Positions 16,080 to 26,136 of a DNA stretch of 64,000 bases are shown here, piece after piece. The stretch's first letter is position 1; each line of letters opens with the position of its first letter. A program made the position numbers and the translations under genes. The stretch covers positions 220,495-284,494 of the forward strand of contig JAURZE010000005.1 of NCBI GenBank assembly GCA_030653545.1. Reading direction: 5' to 3'. The notes beneath the pieces are model-generated. The model was given only the letters and a program-made list of their open reading frames with translations, was not told the origin of the DNA and ran no database searches. Source of the stretch: Nitrospira sp. GTDB lineage: Bacteria; Nitrospirota; Nitrospiria; Nitrospirales; Nitrospiraceae.

Positions 16080-17469
16080 ATCAACGGCCGGTGTGTGGGC
16101 GCCGTTGCCGCCTGGGCTGGATGGCCTGGTGGATCGGTTGGAGGCACTGTCCCTCGGTCCGATGTTTGCGGTGGAGCGGGATCGTGCCTTGCGTCAGGCC
16201 TTGCGCCCCTATTTTGAGTTTGCCGGGAATGCTCCGCTTCCCCCGTTTGCTCAGGAGGTCGATCTCGCAACGTTCACGATCTATGCGGACTACTATCCCC
16301 AGGACGGACAGCTGACCCTGATCGAGCAGTTGCGCGATGTGGTGACCGAGCATATTCCTGAGGAAGAGCGGGCCTGGATGGATCCGCTCAAACACTCGTA
16401 TCTGGACCTGGTCGAAATCGTACCCGCCGGCGACGCGACAGGGAAATGGGCCTGCCGGTCTTTGGGAAACGGCCGTCTTTATCAGGTGCAAGGCGGTGAG
16501 TTCAGCCTGGGGGCGCAGGCCGGTCAGGTGTTGTTGACGCGATTCGTGCAACAACCGGGCGATCCCGAGACGAATGAAGTCGTGCTTGCAGGGAGCGCGC
16601 TGGTGCTCTCTCCTGAAGAAGGCAAGACCTTGTACGACGCCGTGTGTGCGCTACGCCGCCAACGGGAAATCAACGCCGGGTCGTTCGAGCTTGGCGACTG
16701 GCATGAGTTTGTCAAACGATTCGGACATGAGTTGCTCTGGGTCTATTCGCAGATGCGTCTGCGAGCGCTGTACCAGGTCGTGGCTGGAATCCGGTACTGT
16801 CGTCTCGATGGGCAGCCGTATCTCTATTCGTTTGCGCTCTACGAACATCGGGAATTCAAGTTTCTTCGCGAGACCGTGAGCGGAATGAGCGGTCTGGATC
16901 CTGATCCGGCGACTGTTCACACGTCAGGCGGATCGGGCGCACGCATGCGGTGGGTGCAACATGGATCGGTTGAGGCGGGCAATCCGGCGGTTGTCACTCG
17001 TCTCACCTTGACGCCTACTCAACTGTGGGTGGAAACCGACTCGCGTGAACGGCTGGATACTCTGAAGCACCAGTTGGCGTCGGCCTTAGGTTTTTCGCTC
17101 CATTTCCTGGGAGAAGCGACCGTCCCTCCGCCACACCTGTTGAGTGAGGAAGAACTGGATGCCGAGCAGCCGGTGCAAGTCGTCGTGACCCCGGAGCAGG
17201 ATGCGACGCTGTTGCAGGCATTTCTGGAACGCGCCTATCTGGATTGGACCGATCGGGAGGCGCCGGTGCTGGGCGGCAAAACCCCGCGTCATGCCGCCAC
17301 GACGAAGGACGGGCGTGAACAGGTGGCCCGGTTGCTCGATGAGATGGAACAGAACGATCTCGGCTGGTCCCATATCGGCCGACCGGCATTTGACTATAAC
17401 GTTCTTCGTGGGCATGTTGGGATTGATGAGGTGCGTCGTGAAAACACCCCTACCGAACGGACTCGATGA
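16063..17469 (+). CDS. Hypothetical protein, 468 aa, with antitoxin-like C-terminal segment
   Basis: A large soluble protein without signal or membrane segments. I do not recognise the first 380 residues, which look mixed alpha/beta. The C-terminal stretch at about residues 390-437 (LGGKTPRHAATTKDGREQVA) resembles the segment related to MbcA/ParS/Xre antitoxins found in many uncharacterised SEC-C proteins, but no SEC-C Cys cluster is present. It overlaps the DUF2934 gene by 17 bases. Downstream lie formate dehydrogenase remnants, and the 3' end overlaps the start of the FdsG-like fragment by 32 bases, so it was probably linked to that operon. Confidence 0.7.
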   Translation: MKLANESTAGVWAPLPPGLDGLVDRLEALSLGPMFAVERDRALRQALRPYFEFAGNAPLPPFAQEVDLATFTIYADYYPQDGQLTLIEQLRDVVTEHIPEEERAWMDPLKHSYLDLVEIVPAGDATGKWACRSLGNGRLYQVQGGEFSLGAQAGQVLLTRFVQQPGDPETNEVVLAGSALVLSPEEGKTLYDAVCALRRQREINAGSFELGDWHEFVKRFGHELLWVYSQMRLRALYQVVAGIRYCRLDGQPYLYSFALYEHREFKFLRETVSGMSGLDPDPATVHTSGGSGARMRWVQHGSVEAGNPAVVTRLTLTPTQLWVETDSRERLDTLKHQLASALGFSLHFLGEATVPPPHLLSEEELDAEQPVQVVVTPEQDATLLQAFLERAYLDWTDREAPVLGGKTPRHAATTKDGREQVARLLDEMEQNDLGWSHIGRPAFDYNVLRGHVGIDEVRRENTPTERTR

Positions 17470-17600
17470 CCTGCTGGTCCGTGCCCGTCCTCCACACGGG
17501 GAGCCTCCGGACATCCTTTGTGTGCTGCATGCGGTCCATGATTTGTGCGGACACATCGACGGACAACTCATTCCAGCGATCGCGCATTCATCGATGCTCG
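17438..17600 (+). pseudogene. Truncated NuoE/FdsG-like subunit of a NAD-linked formate dehydrogenase
   Basis: The frame starting at GTG 17438 reads DILCVLHAVHDLCGHI and then LIPAIAHSSML. This matches the N-terminal domain of NuoE/FdsG proteins (ILHAxQxxxGYI followed by VPxIAxxL). Homology stops near 17595, before any of the [2Fe-2S] cysteines. The frame then runs into unrelated sequence to a stop at 17689. In formate dehydrogenases of the FdsGBA type this gene precedes a NuoF-like gene and the catalytic subunit. Here the catalytic remnant follows directly, so the deletion removed most of this gene, the NuoF-like gene and the start of the next. The assignment rests on about 50 residues. Confidence 0.6.
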
Positions 17601-17628
17601 AACCGATGGCCTCAACGATTGGCTGTAG

Positions 17629-18964
17629 GCCGTTAAGTCCTGTACCCCGGAATGAACGGAGCAGATCACGGGTGTGCCGGCCGATCTGATTCGTGAGGCA
17701 GCCAGACGGTATGCGACGAGTGGCGCGTCTTTGTGCGTGCACGACCTGGGTATGACGGAGCATCGCTGGGGGAGCCACGGTGTGATGGCCTTGGTGGATC
17801 TGGCGCTGGTGACGGGGAATATCGGCCGGCCAGGGACCGGCAACAATCCGCTTCGTGGCCAGAACAATGTGCAAGGCGAGTCGGACGTGGGCTGCTTGCC
17901 GGTGTATTTTTCCGGCTATCAATTGCTGGACGATGCAAAGTTGGGAAGGCTGCATCAGCAGGTCACCGGGCGGCCCTTGCCGACGAAACGCGGGATGAAG
18001 ACGCCGGACATGTGGGACGCGGCGTTGGCCGGACGGTTGAAGGGTTTGTGGATCATCGGCTATGACGTGGCGCAGACCGATCCTAATCTCAAGGGGGTCC
18101 GTGAGACCTTGAGAAGCATTGAGTTCTTGGTGGTGCAGGATTTGTTCATGAGTGAATCGGCCAAGCTGGCCCATCTCGTCCTGCTCGGCGCCGCGTTCCT
18201 GGAGAAGGACGGCACGTTCACGAACCTGGAGCGGCGGATTCAACGCATACGAAAAGCGGTCGATCCGCCTCATGGTGTCTTGCCGGACTGGCAGGTCGTC
18301 TGCGAGGTATTGACTCGCATGGGCTATCCGATGAGCTATCGGCACCCGTCGGACATCATGGATGAGATCGCGCGGCTGACGCCGATGTCCGCCGGGGTGT
18401 CGTATGACCGGCTGGAGGCGCCGGATGGGTTGCAGTGGCCGGTTCCTGCGGTCGGACATGGTGGTACCGCGCTCATGCATCGCGACCGGTTCCCGAAAGG
18501 AAAAGCGCGCTTCGTCGGGGTAGATTATCTGCCGCCCGGCGAATCGCCGACGGAGGAGTATCCCTTTACGCTCGCGACCGGACGGATCCTGCAACATTAC
18601 AATTGCGGCGCACAAACGCGGCGGACCGATATTCTCGCGGTCGTGGATGTCGATGTGCCGGAGATGTATCCGGAAGATGCGGCGAGGATGCAGGTCGGGG
18701 GAGGGGATCTGATCCGGCTGGTGACTCCGAGATGTGCCGTCCTCTTGCCGGTGGTGGTCAGCGAGCGTGTGTAGCCAGGTCTTTGCCAGTTTCCATTTCC
18801 CCGCCAGCGACGTCAATTCTTTGCTGTCCTCCAGTTCAGATGACCTGTCGCGTTGTCCGGAATACAAGGTCTCGGTCGTCCAGGTCGAACGAGTGGAACG
18901 GAAAGAACTCGATGCGGAGGATGAGCGAGAACTGGAAGCCGTCCACGTGAGACTGATTACGTGA
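17629..18964 (+). pseudogene. Formate dehydrogenase catalytic subunit, C-terminal remnant with stops and a frameshift
   Basis: Homology to the molybdopterin formate dehydrogenase alpha subunit is clear from ITGVPADLIREAARRYA through GNIGRPGTGNNPLRGQNNVQ, DLFMSESAKLAHLVLLGAAF and EYPFTLATGRILQHYNCGAQ. The N-terminal [4Fe-4S] region and the Sec/Cys-bearing part are missing. A TGA at 17653 stands where TGG would fit. The frame stops at a TAG at 18772, where related proteins continue VQPG, and the last 60 codons (FASFHFPASDVN through PEYKVSVV) lie in another frame to 18964. The remaining open stretch is 17674-18774. No functional enzyme can be made. Confidence 0.88.
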
Positions 18965-19819
18965 ACGCGCCGCTGTCCACGTCTCCCTCAACCATTGTGC
19001 CCATGCCAGACGCCTGCGCTCCGGCGGAGGTGGCGGAGTGGGTCCGCGATGTCGGGGTGAAGAAGGCCACCGCTCCGGCAGTCACCCTGTTGGCCCTTGC
19101 GGTTCTTGCCGGAGCCTTCATTGCGCTCGGCGCACTGTTCTATGTCGTGACGGTGACAGCTGGGCCTGGCCAAACGAGCCATTTCGGATTCACGAGGCAG
19201 ATTGGCGGGGCGGCGTTCAGTCTCGGGTTGATTCTCGTGGTGGTCGGCGGTGCGGAATTGTTTACCGGCAATAATTTGATGGCGATGGCCTGGGCCGCCG
19301 GGCGCGTGACTGGTGTGCAGGTTTTGCGCAACTGGGGACTGGTCTATCTTGGAAATCTGGCAGGCGCCATCGGGACGGTCGTGCTGGTGTTGTTGGCTGG
19401 GATTCCTCAAATGAGTGATGGCGTCGTCGGTGAGACGATGATCCGGATTGCGCGCGCAAAGTCACGCTCGACCCGTGTCGGCGCTGGCGCGAGGGGTGCT
19501 CTGCAATGTGCTCGTCCGCCTGGCGGTCTGGCTCTGTATGGCGGCGAGAAGTGTAACGGATAAGATCCTGGCGATCGTCTTTCCGATCAGTGCGCTTGCC
19601 GCCTGCGGGTTCGAACATTCCGTGGCCAGTATGTTCTTCCTCCCTTTGGGGATCGCGTTGACGGCTTCGGGGGGCGATCCGATCTCCTGGACAGGGGCCT
19701 GGGTCAATTTTGCGGTCGTCACCATCGGCAATGTGATAGGCGGAACAGGACTCGTAGCCTTGGTCTACTGGTTCGTGTATCTTTGTGGGGACGGCATGAG
19801 TCCCGAGGCCAGGGGGTAG
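18961..19819 (+). pseudogene. focA: Formate/nitrite channel FocA, frameshifted
   Basis: The first frame (18961-19461) gives a FocA/FNT N-terminus with five hydrophobic segments and the family motif AELFTGNNLMAMAWA. Homology then jumps to the second frame from about 19476 (PVSALARGVLCNVLVRLAVW) to the stop at 19819, including KILAIVFPISAL and FEHSVASMFFLP. The best explanation is loss of two single G bases, near 19461 and 19475, each within a G pair. The start GTG overlaps the formate dehydrogenase remnant by four bases, so these were one operon. FNT channels conduct formate or nitrite across the inner membrane. Confidence 0.88.
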
Positions 19820-19862
19820 AGGACGAAGGCGGTTCTCCCTACGGAGCGGCTCGCGAGATCCT

Positions 19863-20792
19863 ATGATTTATACGGTCACTCTCAATCCGGCGTTGGATCA
19901 TTTTCTCGATGTCGACGATCTGCGTGTGGACGATGCGAACCGAGTCCAGGGCGAGTGCCTCTATGCCGGCGGGAAGGGCATCGATGTGTCGCGGGCGATC
20001 CGGCATTTGGGCGGAGAGAGCATGGCGCTGGGATTTATCGGCGGGCATACCGGCCAGGTCATGATCGAGTTGCTGAAGGCGGAGGGGGTGACCTGTTATT
20101 TCACCGCCATTGCGCAGGAGACGCGGCGCAATATTATCGTGACCACCGCGCGGGGGCGTACCCAGACGATGCTCAATTCGCGCGGGCCGATGGTGACGAA
20201 GACAGAATGGGCCGCCTTTCTCGCGCACCTCACGCTGCTGAATCTTCGGGATGCCTACGTGGTCGTGAGCGGGAGTCTTCCGAGGGGCGTTCCGACTGAT
20301 GCCTATCGTCAAATCATTGCGTTAGTTCAATCGCGCGGTGCCCGGGCGGTCCTGGATGCTGATGGCCCCTGTCTGAAATCGGGCCTTCGGGCAAAGCCGT
20401 TTGCCATCAAGCCGAATGTGAATGAACTGCGCCGGCTGACAGGGCGACCGCTGCGGTCTGAACGCGATCTCATTCGGGCCGCCGAACGAGTGCAGGATTC
20501 CGGGGTAGAGGTCGTCTTGGTATCGCGAGGGGCGCAAGGGGTTGTGGTGCTTGGGCCAGGGGAGCGGTATCGGGCGAAGCCCCCGGCAGTGAAGGTCCGC
20601 AGTACTGTCGGAGCGGGCGATTCGACGGTGGCGGGATTTGTGTTCACCCATGCCGCAGGAAAAGGGCTGGAGGCTTGTGCGCGGATCGCCACGGCGGCGG
20701 GGACTGCGGCGACGCTGGCGCCGGGGAATCAGTTGTGCCGCGTGGACGATGTGCGGCGATTGGCTCTCAAAGTGAAAGTGGTGTCGTTTTAA
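19863..20792 (+). CDS. PfkB-family sugar kinase (1-phosphofructokinase type)
   Basis: A 309-residue ribokinase-fold enzyme. It begins MIYTVTLNPALDHFLDVDDL, the standard start of 1-phosphofructokinase, tagatose-6-phosphate kinase and PfkB. It has YAGGKGIDVSRAIRHLGG (substrate-binding PfkB signature 1), KPNVNELRRLTG, and the ATP/catalytic motif TVGAGDSTVAGF. It phosphorylates a sugar phosphate, most likely fructose 6-phosphate or fructose 1-phosphate. No PTS genes are nearby, which favours a PfkB-like role in glycolysis. It lies between the focA pseudogene and a tandem Usp on the same strand. Confidence 0.88.
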   Translation: MIYTVTLNPALDHFLDVDDLRVDDANRVQGECLYAGGKGIDVSRAIRHLGGESMALGFIGGHTGQVMIELLKAEGVTCYFTAIAQETRRNIIVTTARGRTQTMLNSRGPMVTKTEWAAFLAHLTLLNLRDAYVVVSGSLPRGVPTDAYRQIIALVQSRGARAVLDADGPCLKSGLRAKPFAIKPNVNELRRLTGRPLRSERDLIRAAERVQDSGVEVVLVSRGAQGVVVLGPGERYRAKPPAVKVRSTVGAGDSTVAGFVFTHAAGKGLEACARIATAAGTAATLAPGNQLCRVDDVRRLALKVKVVSF

Positions 20793-20814
20793 TTTCGTGC
20801 ACGATGGAGGACGT

Positions 20815-21672
20815 ATGAAAGTGCTTGTGGCGACTGATGGATCGAAATATGGCCGATGGACAATTGAATGGGTGGCGAAACTCCCGCTGACGGTCAAGCC
20901 GGGCGTGCGGGTGTTGCATGTGGTAGATGTCGCGAGCCTCCGTGCGCCGTTCATGATTCAGCCGGTGGTGGTGGGGACCGAGCGATACATTCAGCAAGAA
21001 GTGAAACGCATGGAAGCGGCGGCGGCGTCTGCGAAGACGGAGTCGAAGGACTTGCTCTCGTCGTTGGGCATGAGCGGCACGGTCACCCTGGAGCGGGGCG
21101 CGGTGGCGGCGACCATCACGAAGCATGCCTCGCGAGGCGTCGGGTTGCTGGCGCTTGGGTCACGAGGGCTGGACGCGTTGGATCGTTTCATGCTCGGGAG
21201 TATCTCGACCCATGCGATCCATCATGCCGCTTGTTCGGTGCTGATCGTCAAAGAGGCCTCTCGTCCGCTCAAGCAGATCGTCCTGGCGATCGATGGATCT
21301 GCGGCATCGGACAAGGCGGTTCGGTTTCTCGTCAAGAATATCAATCCGCAGTCGAACGGGCCTGAAGAGCAACCGGTGAACGTCACCGTGGTGCACGCGA
21401 TGCCTTTCCTCAAATATCCGGAAGTGCGGGAAACTGGTAAGGCGATTATTCAGCGGTATGCCGACAAATTGGCCAAGGCCGGGTTTCAAGTTCAAGAGGC
21501 TCCGAAGCTCGGCAAGCCGGCCGAGGAGATTCTCAAAGTCGCCAAGGCTCATAAGGCCGATCTGATCGTCACCGGTGCCAAGGGCCTCGGTGCCATCGGG
21601 CGAGTCTTGTTGGGGAGTGTGTCGACGCGCGTGGTGCAGCACAGTACCTGTTCCGTCCTGGTTGTCCGCTGA
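20815..21672 (+). CDS. Tandem universal stress protein
   Basis: A 285-residue two-domain UspA protein. It starts MKVLVATDGSKYGRWTIEW. Nucleotide loops are GSRGLDALDRFMLGSISTHA and GAKGLGAIGRVLLGSVSTRV, with ACSVLIVK and TCSVLVVR endings. The ATG at 20815 follows GGAGGACGT; an upstream in-frame start would add six residues. Pairing with a glycolytic-type kinase suggests fermentative or low-energy conditions, an inference from context. Confidence 0.92.
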   Translation: MKVLVATDGSKYGRWTIEWVAKLPLTVKPGVRVLHVVDVASLRAPFMIQPVVVGTERYIQQEVKRMEAAAASAKTESKDLLSSLGMSGTVTLERGAVAATITKHASRGVGLLALGSRGLDALDRFMLGSISTHAIHHAACSVLIVKEASRPLKQIVLAIDGSAASDKAVRFLVKNINPQSNGPEEQPVNVTVVHAMPFLKYPEVRETGKAIIQRYADKLAKAGFQVQEAPKLGKPAEEILKVAKAHKADLIVTGAKGLGAIGRVLLGSVSTRVVQHSTCSVLVVR

Positions 21673-21700
21673 GCGCGGGAAGCGGCCGTCCCAGGTTCGG

Positions 21701-22027
21701 TTAGGCGCGGTAGATGATGTGGACGCGGGAGAGGAAGTCTTCGAGGGCGGCGGTCTGTCTCTTGATCGCGGGTTCGTCGCGTCGGCCTGCCGCCAACTCC
21801 ATCACGCCGCCGATGTCGCTAATGGCGTTGAACCCATACCCGCCCCCGTCGCCCCGCATGCGGTGGCCCAGGATGCGAATCGTCTCGAAATCCTTTTCGG
21901 TCATGGCTGTGCGGAGCGTTTGAAGATCCTTCTGGCGGTTGGCCAGGAAGGTAGGAATGATGTCCTCCAGATCCGGATCGATATAGACGGTGATGCGTTC
22001 GGGAGAGGCGAGCTTCGGATTGGTCAT
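21701..22027 (-). CDS. Histidine phosphotransfer (HPt) protein
   Basis: A 108-residue all-helical protein. [20 protein letters not shown] carries the phospho-accepting His in the HPt pattern H(K/R)xKGxxxxxG, here [11 protein letters not shown]. It would receive a phosphoryl group from the hybrid kinase. Its start overlaps the kinase stop by four bases (ATGA), so the two are produced together. This supports a multistep phosphorelay: kinase His to receiver Asp to HPt His to a final regulator. Confidence 0.85.
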   Translation of the reverse strand: MTNPKLASPERITVYIDPDLEDIIPTFLANRQKDLQTLRTAMTEKDFETIRILGHRMRGDGGGYGFNAISDIGGVMELAAGRRDEPAIKRQTAALEDFLSRVHIIYRA

Positions 22028-24279
22028 GGGCGGTGTCCTTTACAGGCTTGTAAGAGCTCGATGAGGGTCGTCTTTTTGACGGGTTTGGTCATGTGCGTAT
22101 TGCACCCGGCCTCGAAGATCTTCACCGCTTCTTCCTTCAAAGCCAAGGCGGTGAGGGCGATGATGTGTGTGGCTGGCAGATCGTGATCGCGCTCCCACCG
22201 GCGAATGGTTTTCGTGGCGGTCAGGCCGTCCATCACCGGCATTTGCATATCCATCAGAATCAGATCGTAGTGGCCGTTCTTGAATTTTTCGACGGCGATG
22301 GCGCCGTTATCCGCGATATCCAGGCGGTGGCTGGTGCTTTTGAGATATGAACGGATCAGCAGCTGATTGTCCGCGGAATCTTCGACCAGCAGGACTCGCA
22401 GGGATGTTGCCGGAGTGGTGTGTTCCGGGATGGCTGTGTCAGGCACAGGTACAGGTGTGCCTTTGGTGCGCCCCAAGGCAATGCCGATCGTTTGATACAG
22501 ATCGGATCGTCGGATCGGCTTGACGAGATACCCTCCCAACCCAAGGTCATAGGTGCGGGCGATATCGTCGGCCCAGTGGTTGGACGTGAGCATGATAACC
22601 GTGAGCCCTTTTCGAATCGGCGAGGCGTTCAACGCTTCGGCCACGGCGAATCCGTCCATGCCGGGCATACGGCAATCCAGCAGGAGCAGTTCGTACGGCG
22701 TGGCGGATCCGGATGCATGTTCGAGCTCGGCCAGGCCTGCGGGACCGTTCTCTGCCTCGGAGACGGTGGCTCCCCAGGCACCTAACGTCTCCCTCAGAAT
22801 CAGGCGATTGGTGGGGTGGTCGTCGACGACTAACGCATGCACGCCTGACAAGTTGATTTGTGGGGGCATCCGGCTCACAGGCGGATTGGAGGCGACGCCA
22901 AAGGCGAGCGTGCAATGAAACGTGCTGCCCTGTCCCACCGTACTGTCAGCCCAGATGCGTCCGTTCATCCGTTCCGCCAAGTGTTTGGAAATGGTCAGGC
23001 CCAATCCGGTCCCTCCGTAATGTCGAGCGGTCGAACTATGGGCCTGGGTAAAGCTTTCGAAGATCTTCGCCAGTTGCTCAGGCGGGACCCCGATTCCAGT
23101 GTCGGTGACGGAAAAGCGGATCACACCCGGGGTGGCGGCACCCGGCTCATTGGTAATCCGGACGATCACCGAGCCTTTGTCTGTGAACTTCAACGCATTG
23201 CCGATCAAATTAATCAGAATCTGGTTGAGCCGATGCGGATCGCCGATCAGCGAAGACGGGACCTCCGGTGCCAGATGACAGGCGAGCTCCAACCCCTTTT
23301 CGTTCGCGCGCATGGCGAGAATCTCGATCGCTTTGTCCAGGACTTCGTTCAGGTCGAAGTCGATGGATTCCAGGTCCAGATGACCGGACTCCACTTTTGA
23401 TAAATCTAAAATATCGTTGATCAGGTTGAGGAGGTTCCCGCCGGCCCGTCGGAAAATACGCAGGTACTTTCGTTGTTCCGGCGTCATCTGGGTTTCCCAG
23501 AGCAGATCGGCCATCCCAATAATAGCGTTCATGGGGGTGCGAATCTCATGGCTCATGCTGGCGAGAAATTCGCTTTTCGCCTGGCTGGCCACTTCAGCCG
23601 CTTCTTTTGCGACACGGAGAGCTTGTTCGACTTCCCGCCGCTCGGCGGCCTCGAGCGCCAGTGTGGCCATGGTGGCGAGGGAGCTGGCGAGATGGATCTC
23701 ATAGGGGGTCCATTGACGACTTCCGCCCACGTGTTCTGCACAGAGGATCCCGACCACCTGTCCTTTTTGTCTAATCGGAGCATCGAGCATGGCCCCAATG
23801 TGTTCCGGGCGCAGGTAGGTCTCTGAGAAATCTTTGGTTCGCGGGTCGGAGAGGGCATCGTGAGCCGCGATGGCATGCTCTTCACCGGCAATGGCGCGGA
23901 AGTACGCGGGGTAATCCGCGACCTTGAGGGAGGTCTCAGCATGGTGATGGCTGTGCCGGTCATAAAGGTCAATCCGTATGATGGCGAGCCGGTTTTTATC
24001 GAAGAGCCAGACGCTCGCGCGGGCTACCTGCAAGAGCGTGCCGCAGGTTTCCGTAATGGCCTGGAAGGCGTGGGAGAGGTCGCCGCCGGTCAGGGCTTCA
24101 TTGTGCGCCAAGGCTCTGAGGGCGTCCTGATATTGCTCCAGGACGGTGGCTGGATCGACTGCTGGGTGTGTCGTGGGGATCGTGCTCTTCGTGGAGGACG
24201 TCGTGCGTGGCCGTCGGCGCGGAGTCGCAGCCGAGGGCCCTGCTGATTTTCGTCTGGGGAGGCCTGGTTGACGTGGCAT
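22024..24279 (-). CDS. Hybrid sensor histidine kinase (GAF-HisKA-HATPase-REC-REC)
   Basis: A 751-residue cytosolic kinase without membrane segments. Domains in order: a basic Pro/Ser/Thr-rich N-terminus; GAF at about residues 65-210; HisKA with the phospho-His 244 in [13 protein letters not shown]; HATPase_c with N, G1 (DTGIGVPPE) and G2 (GGTGLGL) boxes; receiver 1 ([12 protein letters not shown]); and receiver 2 ([13 protein letters not shown]). It senses an internal signal through GAF. It is followed directly by the HPt gene and preceded by a GGDEF response regulator. The GAF ligand is unknown. Confidence 0.93.
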   Translation of the reverse strand: MPRQPGLPRRKSAGPSAATPRRRPRTTSSTKSTIPTTHPAVDPATVLEQYQDALRALAHNEALTGGDLSHAFQAITETCGTLLQVARASVWLFDKNRLAIIRIDLYDRHSHHHAETSLKVADYPAYFRAIAGEEHAIAAHDALSDPRTKDFSETYLRPEHIGAMLDAPIRQKGQVVGILCAEHVGGSRQWTPYEIHLASSLATMATLALEAAERREVEQALRVAKEAAEVASQAKSEFLASMSHEIRTPMNAIIGMADLLWETQMTPEQRKYLRIFRRAGGNLLNLINDILDLSKVESGHLDLESIDFDLNEVLDKAIEILAMRANEKGLELACHLAPEVPSSLIGDPHRLNQILINLIGNALKFTDKGSVIVRITNEPGAATPGVIRFSVTDTGIGVPPEQLAKIFESFTQAHSSTARHYGGTGLGLTISKHLAERMNGRIWADSTVGQGSTFHCTLAFGVASNPPVSRMPPQINLSGVHALVVDDHPTNRLILRETLGAWGATVSEAENGPAGLAELEHASGSATPYELLLLDCRMPGMDGFAVAEALNASPIRKGLTVIMLTSNHWADDIARTYDLGLGGYLVKPIRRSDLYQTIGIALGRTKGTPVPVPDTAIPEHTTPATSLRVLLVEDSADNQLLIRSYLKSTSHRLDIADNGAIAVEKFKNGHYDLILMDMQMPVMDGLTATKTIRRWERDHDLPATHIIALTALALKEEAVKIFEAGCNTHMTKPVKKTTLIELLQACKGHRP

Positions 24280-24323
24280 GTCGCTCTTTTCTGCGCGAGG
24301 CCGACCGGTCGCCCTGACCGGGC

Positions 24324-25328
24324 TCAGTTATCGTGGGTGTCTTGTACCAAGGAGAGGAGCCCGGCTGGCTTGACACGGTTCCGGCCTTCCTGTTTGGCCT
24401 GATAGAGCGCTTGGTCGGCGGCCTTGATGAGATCGGTCGGCGAGGTATGGCGATTGGGAACCATGCTGGCATAGCCGACGCTGACCGTCACCAGGGCGTC
24501 GTCAGTGTGAGAAATCCGTAACTCCTCGACCCGTCGCCGGAGACCTTCGGCGACTTGTGCTGCGCCGTCGATGCCGGTGCCGGGAAGGACGATGACGAAT
24601 TCATCTCCGCCGTAGCGGGCCACCAGGTCGCCTGGCCGGTTGACGGCTCCCGTGACGGCCGTGGCCACTTGTTTGAGACACTCGTCTCCCGCTGTATGGC
24701 CTTTGCTGTCGTTATAGGTCTTGAATCGATCGATATCAAACATGATGAGCGAGACCGGGGTCGACTCGCGGACGGCGCGTCGCCATTCCTGGTCGAGGAA
24801 ATCGTCGAACTGACGCCGATTCGTAATGCCGGTGAGGCCGTCCAAGCAGGAGAGCCGGAGCAGCATCTGGTTGGCTTCCTGGAGCTGCCGCATGACTTCA
24901 AGGAGTTCCTGTTCCCGTGCCCGCCGTCGGTCGATTTCATGGACGAGGCGGAGCACCGACCGCACGCGGGTCAGCAGTTCGATCTTATTGACGGGCTTGG
25001 CGACGTAGTCCATGGCGCCGGCGGCGAACGCGAGTTGGAGTTCCACCGGGTCTGTCTTGACGGTCACCATGATGATGGGCGTATCCCGGAATCGGTCGTT
25101 CGCTTTAATCTGGCGACAGGCTTCGATCCCGCTCATGGCCGGCATGAGGATGTCCATGAGAATCAAGTCGACCCTGGCCGTGGCTTGCTTCCCGTTATCC
25201 AATCCGATGAGTTTGAAGGCATGATTGGCCGACTCGGCCACGAGAATTTGCTCGTATCCGGCGGCGGAGAGGATCGATTGCAACAGCAAGCGATCATCGG
25301 GAGAATCGTCGACGATCAGGATAGCCAT
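24324..25328 (-). CDS. Response regulator with GGDEF domain
   Basis: A 334-residue diguanylate cyclase. The receiver at residues 1-125 ([17 protein letters not shown], phospho-Asp in [13 protein letters not shown]) is followed by a short coiled coil and a GGDEF domain with an intact [15 protein letters not shown] active site. An RxxD inhibitory site is not obvious. The product would be cyclic di-GMP. The start ATG at 25328 is preferred because it opens the receiver domain; a longer frame to 25616 covers sequence antisense to nothing but lacks homology. It lies 44 bases upstream of the hybrid kinase gene. Confidence 0.92.
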   Translation of the reverse strand: MAILIVDDSPDDRLLLQSILSAAGYEQILVAESANHAFKLIGLDNGKQATARVDLILMDILMPAMSGIEACRQIKANDRFRDTPIIMVTVKTDPVELQLAFAAGAMDYVAKPVNKIELLTRVRSVLRLVHEIDRRRAREQELLEVMRQLQEANQMLLRLSCLDGLTGITNRRQFDDFLDQEWRRAVRESTPVSLIMFDIDRFKTYNDSKGHTAGDECLKQVATAVTGAVNRPGDLVARYGGDEFVIVLPGTGIDGAAQVAEGLRRRVEELRISHTDDALVTVSVGYASMVPNRHTSPTDLIKAADQALYQAKQEGRNRVKPAGLLSLVQDTHDN

Positions 25329-25372
25329 GTGTGTAATGTACTCGTAGTAAGATGCTTGAAGAACCGTACCAG

Positions 25373-26011
25373 CTAGTCCGGATAAACACCAGGATAAAGC
25401 TTTTTGACACAGGGCTGGCAGAGGCCGTGGCTGAATTCGGCCTCGGAGTGGTCGCAGAGATATTCTTCCAGCTGCTGCCAGAAGCCCCCGTCGTTGCGGA
25501 TCTTCTTGCAGGAGGCGCAAATTGGAATCAGGCCGCGAAGGACTTTCACCTCTTTGAGTGCCCGCTGCAATTCGTCGTTGCTCCGCTGTAGCTCGCTTTC
25601 CCGTTCTTTCCGGCAATCCATCTCGTGCTTGAGAGCCAGGGCAGAAGAGACGCGCGCAAGGAGTTCCACGCTGTTCACGGGCTTATTGATGTAGTCCATG
25701 GCTCCCGCTGCAAAGGCCTCTTTCAGATTACTGAGGTCGTTTTTTGCAGTGACCATGATGATCGGGATGTCGCGGAGGTGGCCGGTACCTTTTATCTGTC
25801 GGCAGGCAGAGACGCCGTCAAGTTCCGGCATCAGCACGTCCATGAGGATGAGATCGACCGGGGTGGACAGCGCGGGTCCCTCCAGATTGAGGGTGGCAAA
25901 CGCGGCTTTGGCGGATTCCGCCGTCAGGATATCTCCGTGCCCCGCCTTGGTCAGGAGCGAGCGCAGGAGCAGATGCTGGTCAGGGGAGTCATCGACAATA
26001 AGAATAGCCAT
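25373..26011 (-). CDS. Response regulator with a conserved Cys-rich C-terminal segment
   Basis: A 212-residue protein. The N-terminal receiver ([16 protein letters not shown], phospho-Asp in [13 protein letters not shown]) resembles the adjacent GGDEF regulator, suggesting duplication. The C-terminus is a coiled coil followed by a Cys motif, [20 protein letters not shown] then [15 protein letters not shown]. This C-terminal signature recurs in many PAS/receiver proteins and may bind a metal; its role is unsettled. The start at 26011 is chosen over an ATG 19 codons upstream because it begins the receiver. Confidence 0.88.
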   Translation of the reverse strand: MAILIVDDSPDQHLLLRSLLTKAGHGDILTAESAKAAFATLNLEGPALSTPVDLILMDVLMPELDGVSACRQIKGTGHLRDIPIIMVTAKNDLSNLKEAFAAGAMDYINKPVNSVELLARVSSALALKHEMDCRKERESELQRSNDELQRALKEVKVLRGLIPICASCKKIRNDGGFWQQLEEYLCDHSEAEFSHGLCQPCVKKLYPGVYPD

Positions 26012-26136
26012 GATACTTTCTCTTAACGGATGATTGCAGAAAAAACTGGAGAGGGCATGGAGGTCCATCCTCTCCGCGGAATATTTCCTAAGTATAGCAA
26101 ATGCGATTGGGGAGTCCGAGTGACGCCGGGAAATGA

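Noticed and set aside
17086..18867. Long 593-codon open frame on the minus strand opposite the 468-aa protein and the formate dehydrogenase remnant
   Set aside because: Its translation is Arg/His/Pro-rich with no domain-like pattern, while the plus strand has clear homology. High GC produces such antisense frames.
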